Shown piece by piece: positions 1 to 7,617 of a stretch of DNA of 64,000 nt. Below the pieces are notes generated by a model. The model did no database searches. It was not told where the DNA came from and saw only the letters and a list, made by a program, of their open reading frames with translations. Position 1 is the first letter of the stretch, and the number at the start of each line of letters is the position of its first letter. The stretch is from Pseudoramibacter faecis (GTDB lineage Bacteria; Bacillota; Clostridia; Eubacteriales; Eubacteriaceae). The position numbers were made by a program, and so were the translations under genes. The stretch covers positions 135,516 through 199,515 of the forward strand of contig NZ_JAYFFI010000003.1 of assembly GCF_036289405.1 (NCBI RefSeq), given 5' to 3'.

Positions 1-575
1 ATGATGTGCTCGCGTTGATTCGTCGCCTGATGATCATCATCTATCCGGGCTATTATAAAAACCCCGGGCTTTATGCCACCCTAGTGAACCGCATCGCCCA
101 CGATTGTATTTGCTCAAAATTCCAATTCTCCCCCGCATGATGACCGAGCATGCGCACAGCGTCACCGGCATCGATATCTATCCTGGGGCAACCATCGGCA
201 AATATTTCTTCATCGACCATGGTACGGGTATCGTCATCGGCGAAACCACCATCATCGGCGATCATGTGAAGGTTCATCAAGGTTGTGACCTTGGGCGCCC
301 TCTCCACCAAGGGCGGGCAGGAACTGAAAGCCATCAAACGCCACCCCACCATTCAAGACAACGTAACGGTTTACGCCGGAGCGTCGGTGCTCGGTGGCGA
401 TACCATTGTGGGCAAGGACGCTGTAATCGGCGTAACGCCTTTATCACCACTTCGATTCCGGAAGGCGCCCGCGTTTCCATTAAAAACCAGGAACTTTCCT
501 ATAATTACAACCAAAAACCCAATGGCAGTGTCAATTCCAAAGAAATCCCTCTCGACGACAGCTGGTTCTACATGA
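1..575 (+). pseudogene. cysE: Serine O-acetyltransferase (CysE/EpsC type), frameshifted, 5' end outside window
   Basis: An intact copy would acetylate L-serine with acetyl-CoA, the first step of cysteine synthesis. The conserved pieces appear in order but in different frames. From base 3 there is an N-terminal helix stretch ending in LVNRIAHD. From about base 107 a second frame gives KIPILPRMMTEHAHS and the left-handed beta-helix hexapeptide part (GIDIYPGATIG, HGTGIVIGET). From about base 284 a third frame gives VTLGALSTKGG and VYAGASVLGGDT. From about base 436 the second frame returns with NAFITTSIPEGARV. The shift near 436 looks like loss of one G from a GGCGGT-like site. At least three frameshifts mean no full-length enzyme is made. 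The last residues and the original stop are uncertain. Confidence 0.85.
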
Positions 576-613
576 TTTTTCTACATGATTTAAGGATGAT
601 CGACACCCATAAA

Positions 614-644
614 AAAAACCGAACTCAAAAGGTTCGGTTTTTTT
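614..644. terminator. Bidirectional rho-independent terminator
   Basis: An 11-bp perfect stem (arms 614-624 and 632-642) has an A-run before it and a T-run after it. It can end transcription from the cysE remnant on the plus strand and from the chromate transporter genes on the minus strand. Confidence 0.85.
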
Positions 645-670
645 ATTTTGCGCTATTTTTATCCATCAAA

Positions 671-1252
671 TCAGCCGGAAAAATGCAGCAGCATCCCCAC
701 CGCAGCGGCCACCGCGATAAATAAGATCGGATGCCAATTTTTAACTTTAGGGATCCATCGGGTTGCCACAATCAGCACAATGGCAAAAATCACAGCGCGA
801 ATATTGATCAGTCCCAGCCAATTGTGCCAGGTTAACACTTTGTGGCTTTTAAACAAAGCAATCCCTGCCACCGAAAGCCCTGCGGCTGCAATCAGTCCGG
901 TCGAGGCCGGTCGCAGGCCATAAAAACCAGCTTTCACATATTCATTATCCTCAAAAGCTTTGAGAAAAGCTGCAATAATGACAATGATAACAATCGCCGG
1001 GGCAACCTCGCCAATGGTCGCAATGATGCCCCCCGGCACCCCGCCGACGGTATAGCCCACATAGGTTGCCATATTGATGCCCATCGGACCCGGCGTTGAT
1101 TCAGACACCGCCACCATATCCGCCAGCTGGCTCTGGGTAAACCATCCTGTCGATTGACCGATGGCTTTCAAAAAGGGCAGGGTCGCCAACCCGCCGCCAA
1201 CCGAAAACAGTCCAGTTTTGAAAAATTCCCAAAATAACCGCAAATACATCAT
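671..1252 (-). CDS. chrA: Chromate transporter, second half-protein (ChrA family)
   Basis: This is a 193-residue, very hydrophobic membrane protein of the CHR (chromate ion transporter) family in its short, one-domain form. Visible family features are the glycine-rich FSVGGGLATLPFL segment near residues 17-29 and STPGPMGINMATYVG near 52-66. Its start overlaps the stop of the preceding half-protein gene by 4 bp (ATGA), so the two are almost certainly translationally coupled. In known paired CHR systems both halves are needed for chromate efflux. The natural substrate here could be another oxyanion. A strong terminator follows the stop. Confidence 0.85.
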   Translation of the reverse strand: MMYLRLFWEFFKTGLFSVGGGLATLPFLKAIGQSTGWFTQSQLADMVAVSESTPGPMGINMATYVGYTVGGVPGGIIATIGEVAPAIVIIVIIAAFLKAFEDNEYVKAGFYGLRPASTGLIAAAGLSVAGIALFKSHKVLTWHNWLGLINIRAVIFAIVLIVATRWIPKVKNWHPILFIAVAAAVGMLLHFSG

Positions 1253-1866
1253 GATTGTTCTCCGCCTTTTGACAAACGCGAACGTTGCGCTTTGATCTTT
1301 GTGATGACAATGCCCGCTGCCGCGGCAATAAGCACAAAGACCACCGGCGATACATCGATAAATAAGGAACCAGCCGCCACGGCGATGAAAATCAGCAGGG
1401 TTGGGATATCGATGATTGATGTTTTGCCGATTTTTACCACCGCATTAAAGATCAGCACCACCACCGCCACGCGGATTCCGGCAAAAGCATCCTGAACAAT
1501 CGGCAAATCGTCGTATTTTTCGATAATACCCGCTAATGTCATGATAATCAGCAGCGACGGCGAGACCAAGCCGAGGGTCGCCACAATAGCACCGATCACA
1601 CCGCGTTTTTTATTGCCCACAAAGGTCGCCGTGTTCACCGCGATAATCCCCGGCGTGCACTGGCCGATGGCATAATAATCGGCAAGCTCCGTTTCGGTCG
1701 CCCAATGCTTGTTCTCGTCAATTTCCCGCTGCAGGATCGGCAACATAGCCAACCCGCCGCCAAACATCATGATCCCGATTTTAAAAAACGTATTGTATAA
1801 CGCCCACAAGCTTGTCCGTTCTCTATCGTCAGGCAACTCTGTTCGCGTTTTTTTTATCTTTTTCAC
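1249..1866 (-). CDS. chrA: Chromate transporter, first half-protein (ChrA family)
   Basis: This is a 205-residue CHR-family membrane protein with a short charged cytoplasmic N-terminus of about 20 residues, then FFKIGIMMFGGGLAMLP (about 28-44) and GQCTPGIIAVNTATFVG (about 68-84), followed by further hydrophobic segments. The start is GTG, preceded by an AGGAGGAGGG ribosome site. It is the first gene of a two-gene unit with the downstream half-protein, overlapping it by 4 bp. Two separate half-size genes replace the single fused ChrA of proteobacteria. No regulator gene lies next to the pair, and upstream there is only a decayed IS110 element. Confidence 0.85.
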   Translation of the reverse strand: MKKIKKTRTELPDDRERTSLWALYNTFFKIGIMMFGGGLAMLPILQREIDENKHWATETELADYYAIGQCTPGIIAVNTATFVGNKKRGVIGAIVATLGLVSPSLLIIMTLAGIIEKYDDLPIVQDAFAGIRVAVVVLIFNAVVKIGKTSIIDIPTLLIFIAVAAGSLFIDVSPVVFVLIAAAAGIVITKIKAQRSRLSKGGEQS

Positions 1867-1894
1867 ATAGCCCTCCTCCTAATATAAAAGTGTA

Positions 1895-2155
1895 GTGGTC
1901 ATATATCCCAACAGCCAGTTGGGATATGATCCTCTCATTGCTAAGGCTGTTAGAATGTAGTGGCATTGGTTCGGACGGATTCCTCCTTGGACTTTACATC
2001 CGTCGGAAAGCCTGTCTGCCATCCACTTATTCGCAGCTGTTCGGTTTACGCAGGTTGAACCGCATCCCGTGTGTTCGCTTGATACCCCGGGAGATTGAAT
2101 AAGCGGTGAGGAATGTTTGGCCCATCGCATTATTTTTCTTCAGAAGTGTTTTTCT
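1895..2155 (+). other. Noncoding side of an IS110-family element, possible bridge-RNA remnant
   Basis: There is no convincing reading frame here. The stretch directly precedes the transposase remnant and is rich in hairpins: a perfect 10-bp stem with a 5-nt loop (1903-1912 / 1918-1927) and a 7-bp stem (1974-1980 / 1998-2004) with a 17-nt loop. IS110 elements are known to encode a structured bridge RNA in the noncoding end next to the recombinase gene. The position, length of about 260 bp and hairpin layout fit that, but assigning it to bridge RNA is inference. The element boundaries could not be fixed. Confidence 0.4.
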
Positions 2156-2889
2156 ATGTTGAACGCTGTTGACATTGATGTTTCAAAAGGCAAGAGCACG
2201 GTTACAGTCCTACGACTCGCAGGTGAAATCGTGCATAAGCCTTTTCATGTCCGTCACTCTGTCAGAGAACTTTCTGAACTTGTCTCTTATGTCAGAAGCC
2301 TGGATGGTGAAACACGGGTCGTCATGGAGACAACCGGCCATTATAAGGTCAAGTCTGATCCGGCCGATGCCAAGAAAATCGCTCAGTATGCGCTTGACAA
2401 GTGGCCGTTTCTGCGTCAGCATTCAGCGATGGATAATACACAAGCGCAAATGAGCTGTTCAGCAGTCCCATACGCTCTGATGGCAGTGAGAAACGGATCG
2501 ATTACGTCGGCATGTTGACTGTGTCCGCAAGATCGGCCTAAAGGCTTTCACAGAACGGTATCAGAACTTCTGTAAGCATCATGGCTATAATATCCAGCCG
2601 GAAAAGCCTAAGGAGCTGTTTGAATCCGCAAAGGAACTCGTTCCCTCTGTCGCCAAGGATCCGGTTTACAAGCAGATGATCCTAAACTGTCATGGCCATG
2701 TATGGTGTGAACAAAACCGATGGACCTCAGCTTATGGCTGAGATCGGGGACATCTCCCGTTTTGATCACAGGTCTGCCATTACTGCTTATGCCGGCGTTG
2801 ATCCGGGTGTGAACCAGTCCGGTAAAGTGGATTATGACAGTAACAAAGCCTCCAAGCACGGTGCTCCGCTCTGCCTCCTGATTTTTTAA
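2156..2889 (+). pseudogene. IS110-family transposase (DEDD recombinase), decayed
   Basis: The N-terminal RuvC-like part begins with ATG at 2156. It shows VDIDVSKGKS, RVVMETTGHY and then, after an internal deletion, VKSDPADAKKIAQYALDKW, a hallmark of the family. Further pieces follow in shifted frames: FTERYQNFCKHHGYN and LVPSVAKDPVYK near 2545-2680, then the C-terminal transposase_20 motif AMYGVNKTDGPQLMAEIGD and ITAYAGVDPGVNQSGK (2692-2835). An intact protein has about 400 residues. This one has a deletion after the first 60 residues, at least two frame changes and a truncated tail, so it is inactive. Confidence 0.85.
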
Positions 2890-3047
2890 AATAATGCTTG
2901 ACTTTTTATTTAGTAGACTTTCACCAATGTCCATTCTCTGGTCACTGATTTAATCATAGTGTACAACAAAAATCAGCGGATGTAAAATCATGGTCTGCAA
3001 AGAAACCCATCCACGCGTCTAACGCATGGTTTTCGGCATACAAAAAA

Positions 3048-3071
3048 GCATTCGGAAAAATTTCCGAATGC
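3048..3071 (-). terminator. Rho-independent terminator of the ferredoxin gene
   Basis: A perfect 11-bp stem (arms 3048-3058 and 3061-3071) is followed on the minus strand by a run of six T. It lies 24 bp after the ferredoxin stop codon. Confidence 0.9.
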
Positions 3072-3094
3072 CATCCGGGCATCAGCACGTTCGA

Positions 3095-3280
3095 TTATGC
3101 TTCTTCAATCACGCCTACCGGGCAGCCGTCCATTGCCTCTTCCGCCGATTCGGCGACGTCCGCCGGTACTTCGATGTCTCTGGCTTCCGCCAAACCCTCA
3201 TCGTTGATGAAAAAAATTTCCGGACAGACGGCTTCACAAGCGCCGCAGCCGATGCAACCATCTTTCACGACACATTTCAT
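3095..3280 (-). CDS. Single [4Fe-4S] cluster ferredoxin
   Basis: This is a 61-residue acidic electron carrier. Cysteines 9, 12 and 15 (CIGCGAC) and Cys53 in a GCP context are arranged like the one-cluster ferredoxins of the Thermotoga/Clostridia type. Cys19 is an extra, probably non-ligand residue. The ATG at 3280 is chosen because AAAGGAGG lies 6 bp upstream and because the family begins just there. The gene stands alone, divergent from the Crp/Fnr-type regulator, with its own terminator. Its acidic residues and redox fold fit a role as a low-potential donor or acceptor. A link to the neighbouring Hcp or the Rnf complex is only inferred from context. Confidence 0.9.
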   Translation of the reverse strand: MKCVVKDGCIGCGACEAVCPEIFFINDEGLAEARDIEVPADVAESAEEAMDGCPVGVIEEA

Positions 3281-3355
3281 TTGTTTCCTCCTTTTGAGAA
3301 ACCCCGCTCTTGCCATCGGCCTGATGCAAAGCCGACCGCGGTCGAGAATTCTCCT

Positions 3356-3384
3356 TTGACTTCTATTAATTAGTATAATACAAT
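3356..3384 (+). promoter_or_regulatory. Candidate sigma-70 type promoter of the Crp/Fnr-family gene
   Basis: A TTGACT box at 3356-3361 and a TACAAT box at 3379-3384 are separated by 17 bp. A TATAAT overlaps just before. Transcription would start near 3391, about 70 bp before the TTG start codon. Confidence 0.55.
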
Positions 3385-3400
3385 GAGGCTGCTGATAAAA

Positions 3401-3414
3401 GTTGTACTGCCAAC
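3401..3414. promoter_or_regulatory. Candidate operator, GTTG-N6-CAAC
   Basis: This half-site pair has the same arrangement, GTTG-N6-CAAC, as the perfect palindrome upstream of hcp at 4542-4559. It lies about 16 bp downstream of the predicted transcription start of the regulator gene, a position suited to negative autoregulation. The assignment rests on the shared pattern alone. Confidence 0.45.
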
Positions 3415-3460
3415 ATAAAACCATTCTTTTTTAATTTGCAGCCAAAAGAAGGGACATGAC

Positions 3461-4129
3461 TTGGATATTGATTTTCTCTCTCAAACCAAACTCTTTCACG
3501 GCATCGCACCGAATGCCATTCCCAAAGTGCTTTCCAATCTCGGATATCGCATCAAAAATTATGACCGCGAGGCCGTGATCTACATGGCCGGCGATCCCGC
3601 CGACGCCATCGGACTCGTCCTTTCGGGATCTGTGCGCATTGAAAACAATGACTTTTGGGGCAATACGTCCGTTCTCGCCAATATCGCCCCGGGATCGGTT
3701 TTTGCCGAAACCTATGCGCTTCTTCCCGGCGAGCCGCTCATGGTCGATGTGATCGCCCAGAAAAAATCCACTGTTTTATTTTTACAAACAGAACATCTCT
3801 TTGATTGCTCCCACGATACCATCATTGCCAATCGCCGTCACACCATTATTCACAATTTGCTGATGATCTCCGCCCAGAAAAACCTGCATCTGTCCCGGCG
3901 CATTTTTCACACTTCCAGCAAATCCATCCGCGGTCGCCTGATCTCCTATCTTTCCTTTGTCGCGCAGAAAAAAAACACCAACGATTTTGTCATTCCCTTC
4001 AATCGGCAGCATCTGGCCGATTATTTGAGTGTCGATCGTTCAGCCCTTTCGCATGAGCTCTCCAAAATGCAGGATGAAGGACTGCTCATCACCGAGAAAA
4101 GTCACTTTGTTTTAAATTTCGATCTTTAA
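3461..4129 (+). CDS. Crp/Fnr-family transcriptional regulator, probable HcpR-like regulator of hcp
   Basis: This 222-residue protein has a cyclic-nucleotide-binding-type beta-roll at about residues 10-115 (AGDPADAIGLVLSGSVRI) and a C-terminal winged helix at about 145-220 whose recognition helix region reads LADYLSVDRSALSHELSKM. The start is TTG with AGAAGGGA upstream. No Fnr-type N-terminal cysteine cluster is visible. Genes of this family next to hcp are known as HcpR in many anaerobes and respond to nitrosative stress. Here the regulator lies 500 bp upstream of hcp, and both control regions carry GTTG-N6-CAAC. Its 3' end overlaps the convergent DUF488 gene by 18 bp. The HcpR identity is inferred from family, position and operators. 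Confidence 0.75.
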   Translation: MDIDFLSQTKLFHGIAPNAIPKVLSNLGYRIKNYDREAVIYMAGDPADAIGLVLSGSVRIENNDFWGNTSVLANIAPGSVFAETYALLPGEPLMVDVIAQKKSTVLFLQTEHLFDCSHDTIIANRRHTIIHNLLMISAQKNLHLSRRIFHTSSKSIRGRLISYLSFVAQKKNTNDFVIPFNRQHLADYLSVDRSALSHELSKMQDEGLLITEKSHFVLNFDL

Positions 4130-4489
4130 AATTTTCTGCTCAAGCCAATCTTTTAGTATCAACGCATGATTGACCTGCGGGTTCTTGGCGGCATAGAGCA
4201 GGGTGACATCCCCCTGTTTTAACCAATCTGCAATCTTTGAAGCCCATGCCGCGGCATCGGGGTTTCGTGTCAATTCCCCGCGGTAGGTCTTTCCAAAATC
4301 ATTCAATTTTTTCGCCTCGTGCCCGAACCATTTTCGCAAATCGGGTGAGGGCGCAATTTCTTTTGCCCAACTGTCCAAGGCAGCCCTTTTCTTTGACATA
4401 CCCCGCGGCCACAGACGATCCACCAGAATTCTTTTTCCATCCGTATCCTCCGGCTGTTCATAAATGCGCTTGATTTTAATGCGACTCAT
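4112..4489 (-). CDS. DUF488 family protein
   Basis: This 125-residue soluble protein of the DUF488 family has the typical opening IKIKRIYEQPEDTDGKRILV, the DRLWPRG motif near residues 24-30, a W-x-KEIAPS-x-x-LRKWF stretch near 41-55, and the closing LLYAAKN segment near 97-103. The biochemical role of the family is not established. The ATG has AAAGGAGGG 5 bp upstream. It is divergent from hcp and shares its 140-bp control region, so it could respond to the same operator. Its 3' end overlaps the tail of the Crp/Fnr-type gene. Its length is normal for the family. Confidence 0.85.
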   Translation of the reverse strand: MSRIKIKRIYEQPEDTDGKRILVDRLWPRGMSKKRAALDSWAKEIAPSPDLRKWFGHEAKKLNDFGKTYRGELTRNPDAAAWASKIADWLKQGDVTLLYAAKNPQVNHALILKDWLEQKILKIEI

Positions 4490-4541
4490 TTTTCCCTCCT
4501 TTATTTTCTTGTTACAGCATAACGATCTGTATTTTTTTATT

Positions 4542-4559
4542 CCGTTGTTAGAACAACGG
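4542..4559. promoter_or_regulatory. Perfect 8-bp inverted repeat operator upstream of hcp
   Basis: CCGTTGTT-AG-AACAACGG is a perfect 18-bp palindrome. Its core is GTTG-N6-CAAC, the same as in front of the regulator gene. Its centre lies about 41.5 bp before the transcription start predicted from the TATAAT at 4580-4585, which is the class II activator position for Crp/Fnr proteins. Confidence 0.65.
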
Positions 4560-4579
4560 TTTTCTTTTTCCCCTGTCCA

Positions 4580-4585
4580 TATAAT
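4580..4585 (+). promoter_or_regulatory. Probable -10 element of the hcp promoter
   Basis: TATAAT is correctly placed relative to the upstream palindrome, with no good TTGACA box at 17 bp. A weak -35 is expected for a promoter that depends on an activator. The predicted start is near 4592, 38 bp before the ATG. Confidence 0.5.
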
Positions 4586-4629
4586 AAAGTCGTTAAATCA
4601 ATCATATGCACTTGCAAGGAGGAAATCGA

Positions 4630-6282
4630 ATGTCCACTCAAAATCAAATGTTTTGTTACCAATGTCAAGAAACAGCCGGCTGCACCGGTTGCACCGTCTC
4701 CGGGGTCTGCGGCAAAAAACCCGATGTCGCCGCTATGCAGGATCTGCTGATTTACGTCACCAAAGGGCTTTCGGCCATCACCACCGAGCTGCGTGCCGAA
4801 GGCCAACCTGTCAGCGAAACGGTTGACCGTCTGGTCACCGTCAACCTGTTCACCACAATTACCAATGCTAACTTCGATAAAGAAGCCATCGTTGCCCGCA
4901 TCGAAGAAACACTGCGCGTTAAAGAAGCCTTGCGATCCCAGGTCAAGGCGGCTGTCGATCTTCCGGACGCGGCCGCTTGGAACGCGCCGGCCGATCAGTT
5001 TGAAGCCAAAGTCACCTCGGAAAGAATCGGCGTCCTTGCCACCAAGGATGAAGATATCCGAAGCCTCCGTGAACTCATCACCTACGGCCTCAAGGGACTC
5101 TCGGCTTACAGCAAACACGCCAACGCTCTACTCAAAGCCGACGCCAAAGTCGATGCCTTCATCCAGGAAGCGCTGGCCAAAACGCTGGATGACAGTTTAA
5201 GTGTTGACGACCTCGTCGCCCTCACCCTGGAAACCGGCAAATACGGCGTCGACGGCATGGCCCTGCTCGATCGTGCCAACACCGAAGCCTATGGCAATCC
5301 CGAAATAACCACTGTGGATATCGGTGTGCGCAAAAATCCAGGCATTCTGATTTCCGGCCACGACCTGCGCGATCTTGAAATGCTGCTCGAACAAACCGCC
5401 GGCACCGGCATCGATGTTTATACCCACTCTGAAATGCTGCCGGCCCAGTATTATCCGGCCTTTAAAAAATACAACCATTTTGCCGGCAATTACGGCAACG
5501 CCTGGTGGCAACAGAAAGATGAGTTTGAAAAATTCAACGGGCCGATTCTGATGACCACCAACTGCATTGTTCCGCCCAAAGCGAGCTACAAAGGCCGCCT
5601 TTACACCACCGGTGCTGCCGGCTTCCCGGGCTGCCCCCATATTCCCGGAGAACCAGGCGAAGTCAAGGACTTCTCGACTATCATTGAACACGCGAAAAAA
5701 TGCGCCGCGCCGACTGAAATCGAAAGCGGTGCCATTGTCGGCGGTTTTGCCCACGAACAGGTTTTTGCCCTGGCCGATAAAATCGTCGAAGCCGTTCAAT
5801 CCGGCGCCATCAAAAAATTTGTCGTCATGGCTGGCTGCGATGGCCGCCAAAAGGGCCGCAGCTACTACACAGACTTTGCCAAAGCCCTGCCACAGGATGC
5901 CGTAATTTTAACCGCCGGCTGCGCCAAATATCGTTACAACAAGCTCGACCTCGGTGATATCGGCGGCATTCCCCGCGTGCTTGACGCCGGCCAATGCAAC
6001 GACTCTTATTCGCTGGCTCTCATCGCCTTGAAGCTCAAGGAAATTTTCGGTCTGGACGACGTCAATGCTCTGCCCATCGCCTATAATATTGCCTGGTACG
6101 AACAGAAGGCCGTGATTGTACTGCTCGCCCTGCTCTCTCTCGGTGTGAAAAACATCCACCTCGGCCCCACTCTGCCGGCTTTCCTTTCGCCCAATGTGGT
6201 CAGCGTGCTGGTAGAAAACTTCGGCATCACCGGCATCGGCACCGTCGAAGACGATTTGAAACTTTTCTTCAAAGAAGCCTAA
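4630..6282 (+). CDS. hcp: Hybrid cluster protein (hydroxylamine / NO reductase)
   Basis: This 550-residue cytoplasmic iron-sulfur enzyme is the usual Hcp length. N-terminal cysteines 9, 12, 21 and 27 follow the C-x2-C-x8-C-x5-C spacing of Desulfovibrio-type Hcp, which binds a [4Fe-4S] cubane. The hybrid 4Fe-2S-2O cluster region is visible as SGHDLRDLEML, THSEMLPAQYYP, TTNC, GFPGCPHI and AGCAKYRYNK. Hcp proteins reduce NO or hydroxylamine and protect against nitrosative stress. The ATG is preceded by CAAGGAGG. The gene is monocistronic, ends at a strong terminator, and is probably activated by the upstream Crp/Fnr-type regulator. No Hcr reductase gene is adjacent. The nearby ferredoxin is a candidate donor (inference). 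Confidence 0.95.
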   Translation: MSTQNQMFCYQCQETAGCTGCTVSGVCGKKPDVAAMQDLLIYVTKGLSAITTELRAEGQPVSETVDRLVTVNLFTTITNANFDKEAIVARIEETLRVKEALRSQVKAAVDLPDAAAWNAPADQFEAKVTSERIGVLATKDEDIRSLRELITYGLKGLSAYSKHANALLKADAKVDAFIQEALAKTLDDSLSVDDLVALTLETGKYGVDGMALLDRANTEAYGNPEITTVDIGVRKNPGILISGHDLRDLEMLLEQTAGTGIDVYTHSEMLPAQYYPAFKKYNHFAGNYGNAWWQQKDEFEKFNGPILMTTNCIVPPKASYKGRLYTTGAAGFPGCPHIPGEPGEVKDFSTIIEHAKKCAAPTEIESGAIVGGFAHEQVFALADKIVEAVQSGAIKKFVVMAGCDGRQKGRSYYTDFAKALPQDAVILTAGCAKYRYNKLDLGDIGGIPRVLDAGQCNDSYSLALIALKLKEIFGLDDVNALPIAYNIAWYEQKAVIVLLALLSLGVKNIHLGPTLPAFLSPNVVSVLVENFGITGIGTVEDDLKLFFKEA

Positions 6283-6313
6283 CCCTCCTTATAAAATAAA
6301 CAAACAACACACC

Positions 6314-6345
6314 AAAAAGGCAACCTCCAATGAGATTGCCTTTTT
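6314..6345. terminator. Bidirectional rho-independent terminator
   Basis: A 10-bp stem (6314-6323 / 6336-6345) extended by an inner CTC/GAG pairing has an A-run on the left and a T-run on the right. It is shared by hcp (plus) and the HAD hydrolase gene (minus). Confidence 0.9.
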
Positions 6346-6362
6346 ATATGCTGATTGATTGT

Positions 6363-7064
6363 TTATTTTAAAAGCAGTTGCGCCAATGCGCTTTCGTTTT
6401 TCACCTCGTGATCCGGAAAATACACCGCGTCTTTCGGGATTGCATCTTCCCGACGATTCAGCCAAATGGCACGCCAGCCTGCGCGCTTCGCTCCCACCAC
6501 ATCAATGGCATAGGCATCGCCGATATAGGTGCAGGCCTTCGGCGGCACACCCAATCGCCGTTCTGCCTCTCTGAAAATAGCGATAGCCGGTTTGGCGACG
6601 CCCACCTCCCCGGAGATCAAAAAATACTCCGGCGCAATCCATTTTTCAAGGCCTAGTGTCTGCATTTTGCGCATCTGGTGGGCTTCCGGTCCGTTGGTAA
6701 TGATCCCCATTGGCACGCCTTTTGCCTGTAAATGATCGAAAATACACACCATACCCGGAAGCAATACAATCTTTTGTCGCTCCGTGGCATAAGCTGCCTG
6801 AAAGGCCAAACCATCTTCTTGAGACAGGGAAGCGCCGCAGTCTTCAAAAGCCCTGCAAATGCGATAGGCATACACTTCCGATTTCGTCAATTCTCCGCGC
6901 GCCACCATCTCAAATGCCTCGTTGCTGCGAGCCCGGTTGCAAACAAAAAGCCGTTCCAGATTCAGCGCATCGAAACGATGGCCGAAGACGCCTTTGAAAG
7001 CCAACTTGAAGGGCAAAAACTGATCATAAACGGTATCATCAATATCAAAAAAGACGCAGCGCAT
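6363..7064 (-). CDS. HAD-superfamily hydrolase, YjjG-like phosphatase
   Basis: This is a 233-residue HAD phosphatase. Motif I is FFDIDDTVYD with the nucleophile Asp7 and Asp9. An alpha-helical cap follows (about 15-100). Motif II is GIITNG, motif III the Lys in VAKPAIAIF, and motif IV YIGDAYAIDVVGAKRAGW. Proteins of this shape are often nucleotide monophosphatases (YjjG) or phosphoglycolate-type phosphatases. The substrate cannot be told from sequence. The gene begins one base after the stop of the RseC-like gene, so the two are co-transcribed. Confidence 0.85.
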   Translation of the reverse strand: MRCVFFDIDDTVYDQFLPFKLAFKGVFGHRFDALNLERLFVCNRARSNEAFEMVARGELTKSEVYAYRICRAFEDCGASLSQEDGLAFQAAYATERQKIVLLPGMVCIFDHLQAKGVPMGIITNGPEAHQMRKMQTLGLEKWIAPEYFLISGEVGVAKPAIAIFREAERRLGVPPKACTYIGDAYAIDVVGAKRAGWRAIWLNRREDAIPKDAVYFPDHEVKNESALAQLLLK

Positions 7065-7065
7065 A

Positions 7066-7539
7066 TCAGCGTTCCTTAACGGGCGCCGGTCCTTGCTTTA
7101 AAGGATTATTTTCCGAATTGAGTACGGCTGTCACCACCGGTTCGTATTCTCCGCGACCGAACAAACCCTGCCGATCCAACCATTTAATCACACCGTAAAC
7201 CCCGAGGGTTATCAGGATACCAAACCCCAGGCCTGCCAGCGGCGGATTCCAGCCGAGCCTTGGCGCCAAAGCATAATACCCTAAAAAGACACCGACAAAA
7301 AAACCAACGAGCGGTGCCCCATAGGCGATGCCGCTCGCCTTCATCAAGCTCGCCAGTTCCATCTCGATGGCCACATCATCGCCAACTTTCGCTTGCGCCT
7401 CGTTTTTCGCCTGAGCTGTCATCGTCTTATCGGATGTTGCCATTTCACACGCCTGGCAGTTGGCGCACATTTCGTGCCGTCGAATCACGACTTTAGCATG
7501 GTTCCCTTTGACTTTCTGAACTGTTCCATATTCAATCAT
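7066..7539 (-). CDS. RseC/MucC-family membrane protein
   Basis: This 157-residue protein has a small N-terminal domain (MIEYGTVQKVKGNHAKVVI) carrying a CANCQAC triad (Cys25, Cys28, Cys31), an acidic-basic linker, and two membrane helices (about 73-95 and 99-118). This is the layout of the RseC family. In E. coli RseC works with the Rnf-like Rsx complex to re-reduce SoxR. Here a full Rnf operon lies 37 kb away and no SoxR is seen, so a role with Rnf is inference. The cytoplasmic cysteines could bind a metal or cluster. The ATG has GGGAGGT upstream. Confidence 0.8.
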   Translation of the reverse strand: MIEYGTVQKVKGNHAKVVIRRHEMCANCQACEMATSDKTMTAQAKNEAQAKVGDDVAIEMELASLMKASGIAYGAPLVGFFVGVFLGYYALAPRLGWNPPLAGLGFGILITLGVYGVIKWLDRQGLFGRGEYEPVVTAVLNSENNPLKQGPAPVKER

Positions 7540-7567
7540 TTTAAAACCTCCCTTTCTGCTTAAAACA

Positions 7568-7596
7568 AGAACTCCCGCGTTTGATTCGGGAGTTCT
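7568..7596 (-). terminator. Rho-independent terminator of aspS
   Basis: A 10-bp perfect stem (7568-7577 / 7587-7596) with a 9-nt loop is followed on the minus strand by TGTTTT. It lies just after the aspS stop. Confidence 0.8.
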
Positions 7597-7617
7597 GCCT
7601 TGAGGTCACATTCTATT

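Noticed and set aside
1879..2130. Small minus-strand frame between chrA and the IS110 remnant
   Set aside because: It lies in the noncoding side of the IS110 element and has no ribosome site.
4537..5118. 193-codon minus-strand frame across the hcp start
   Set aside because: It runs through the hcp promoter and operator and is antisense to hcp; no ribosome site.
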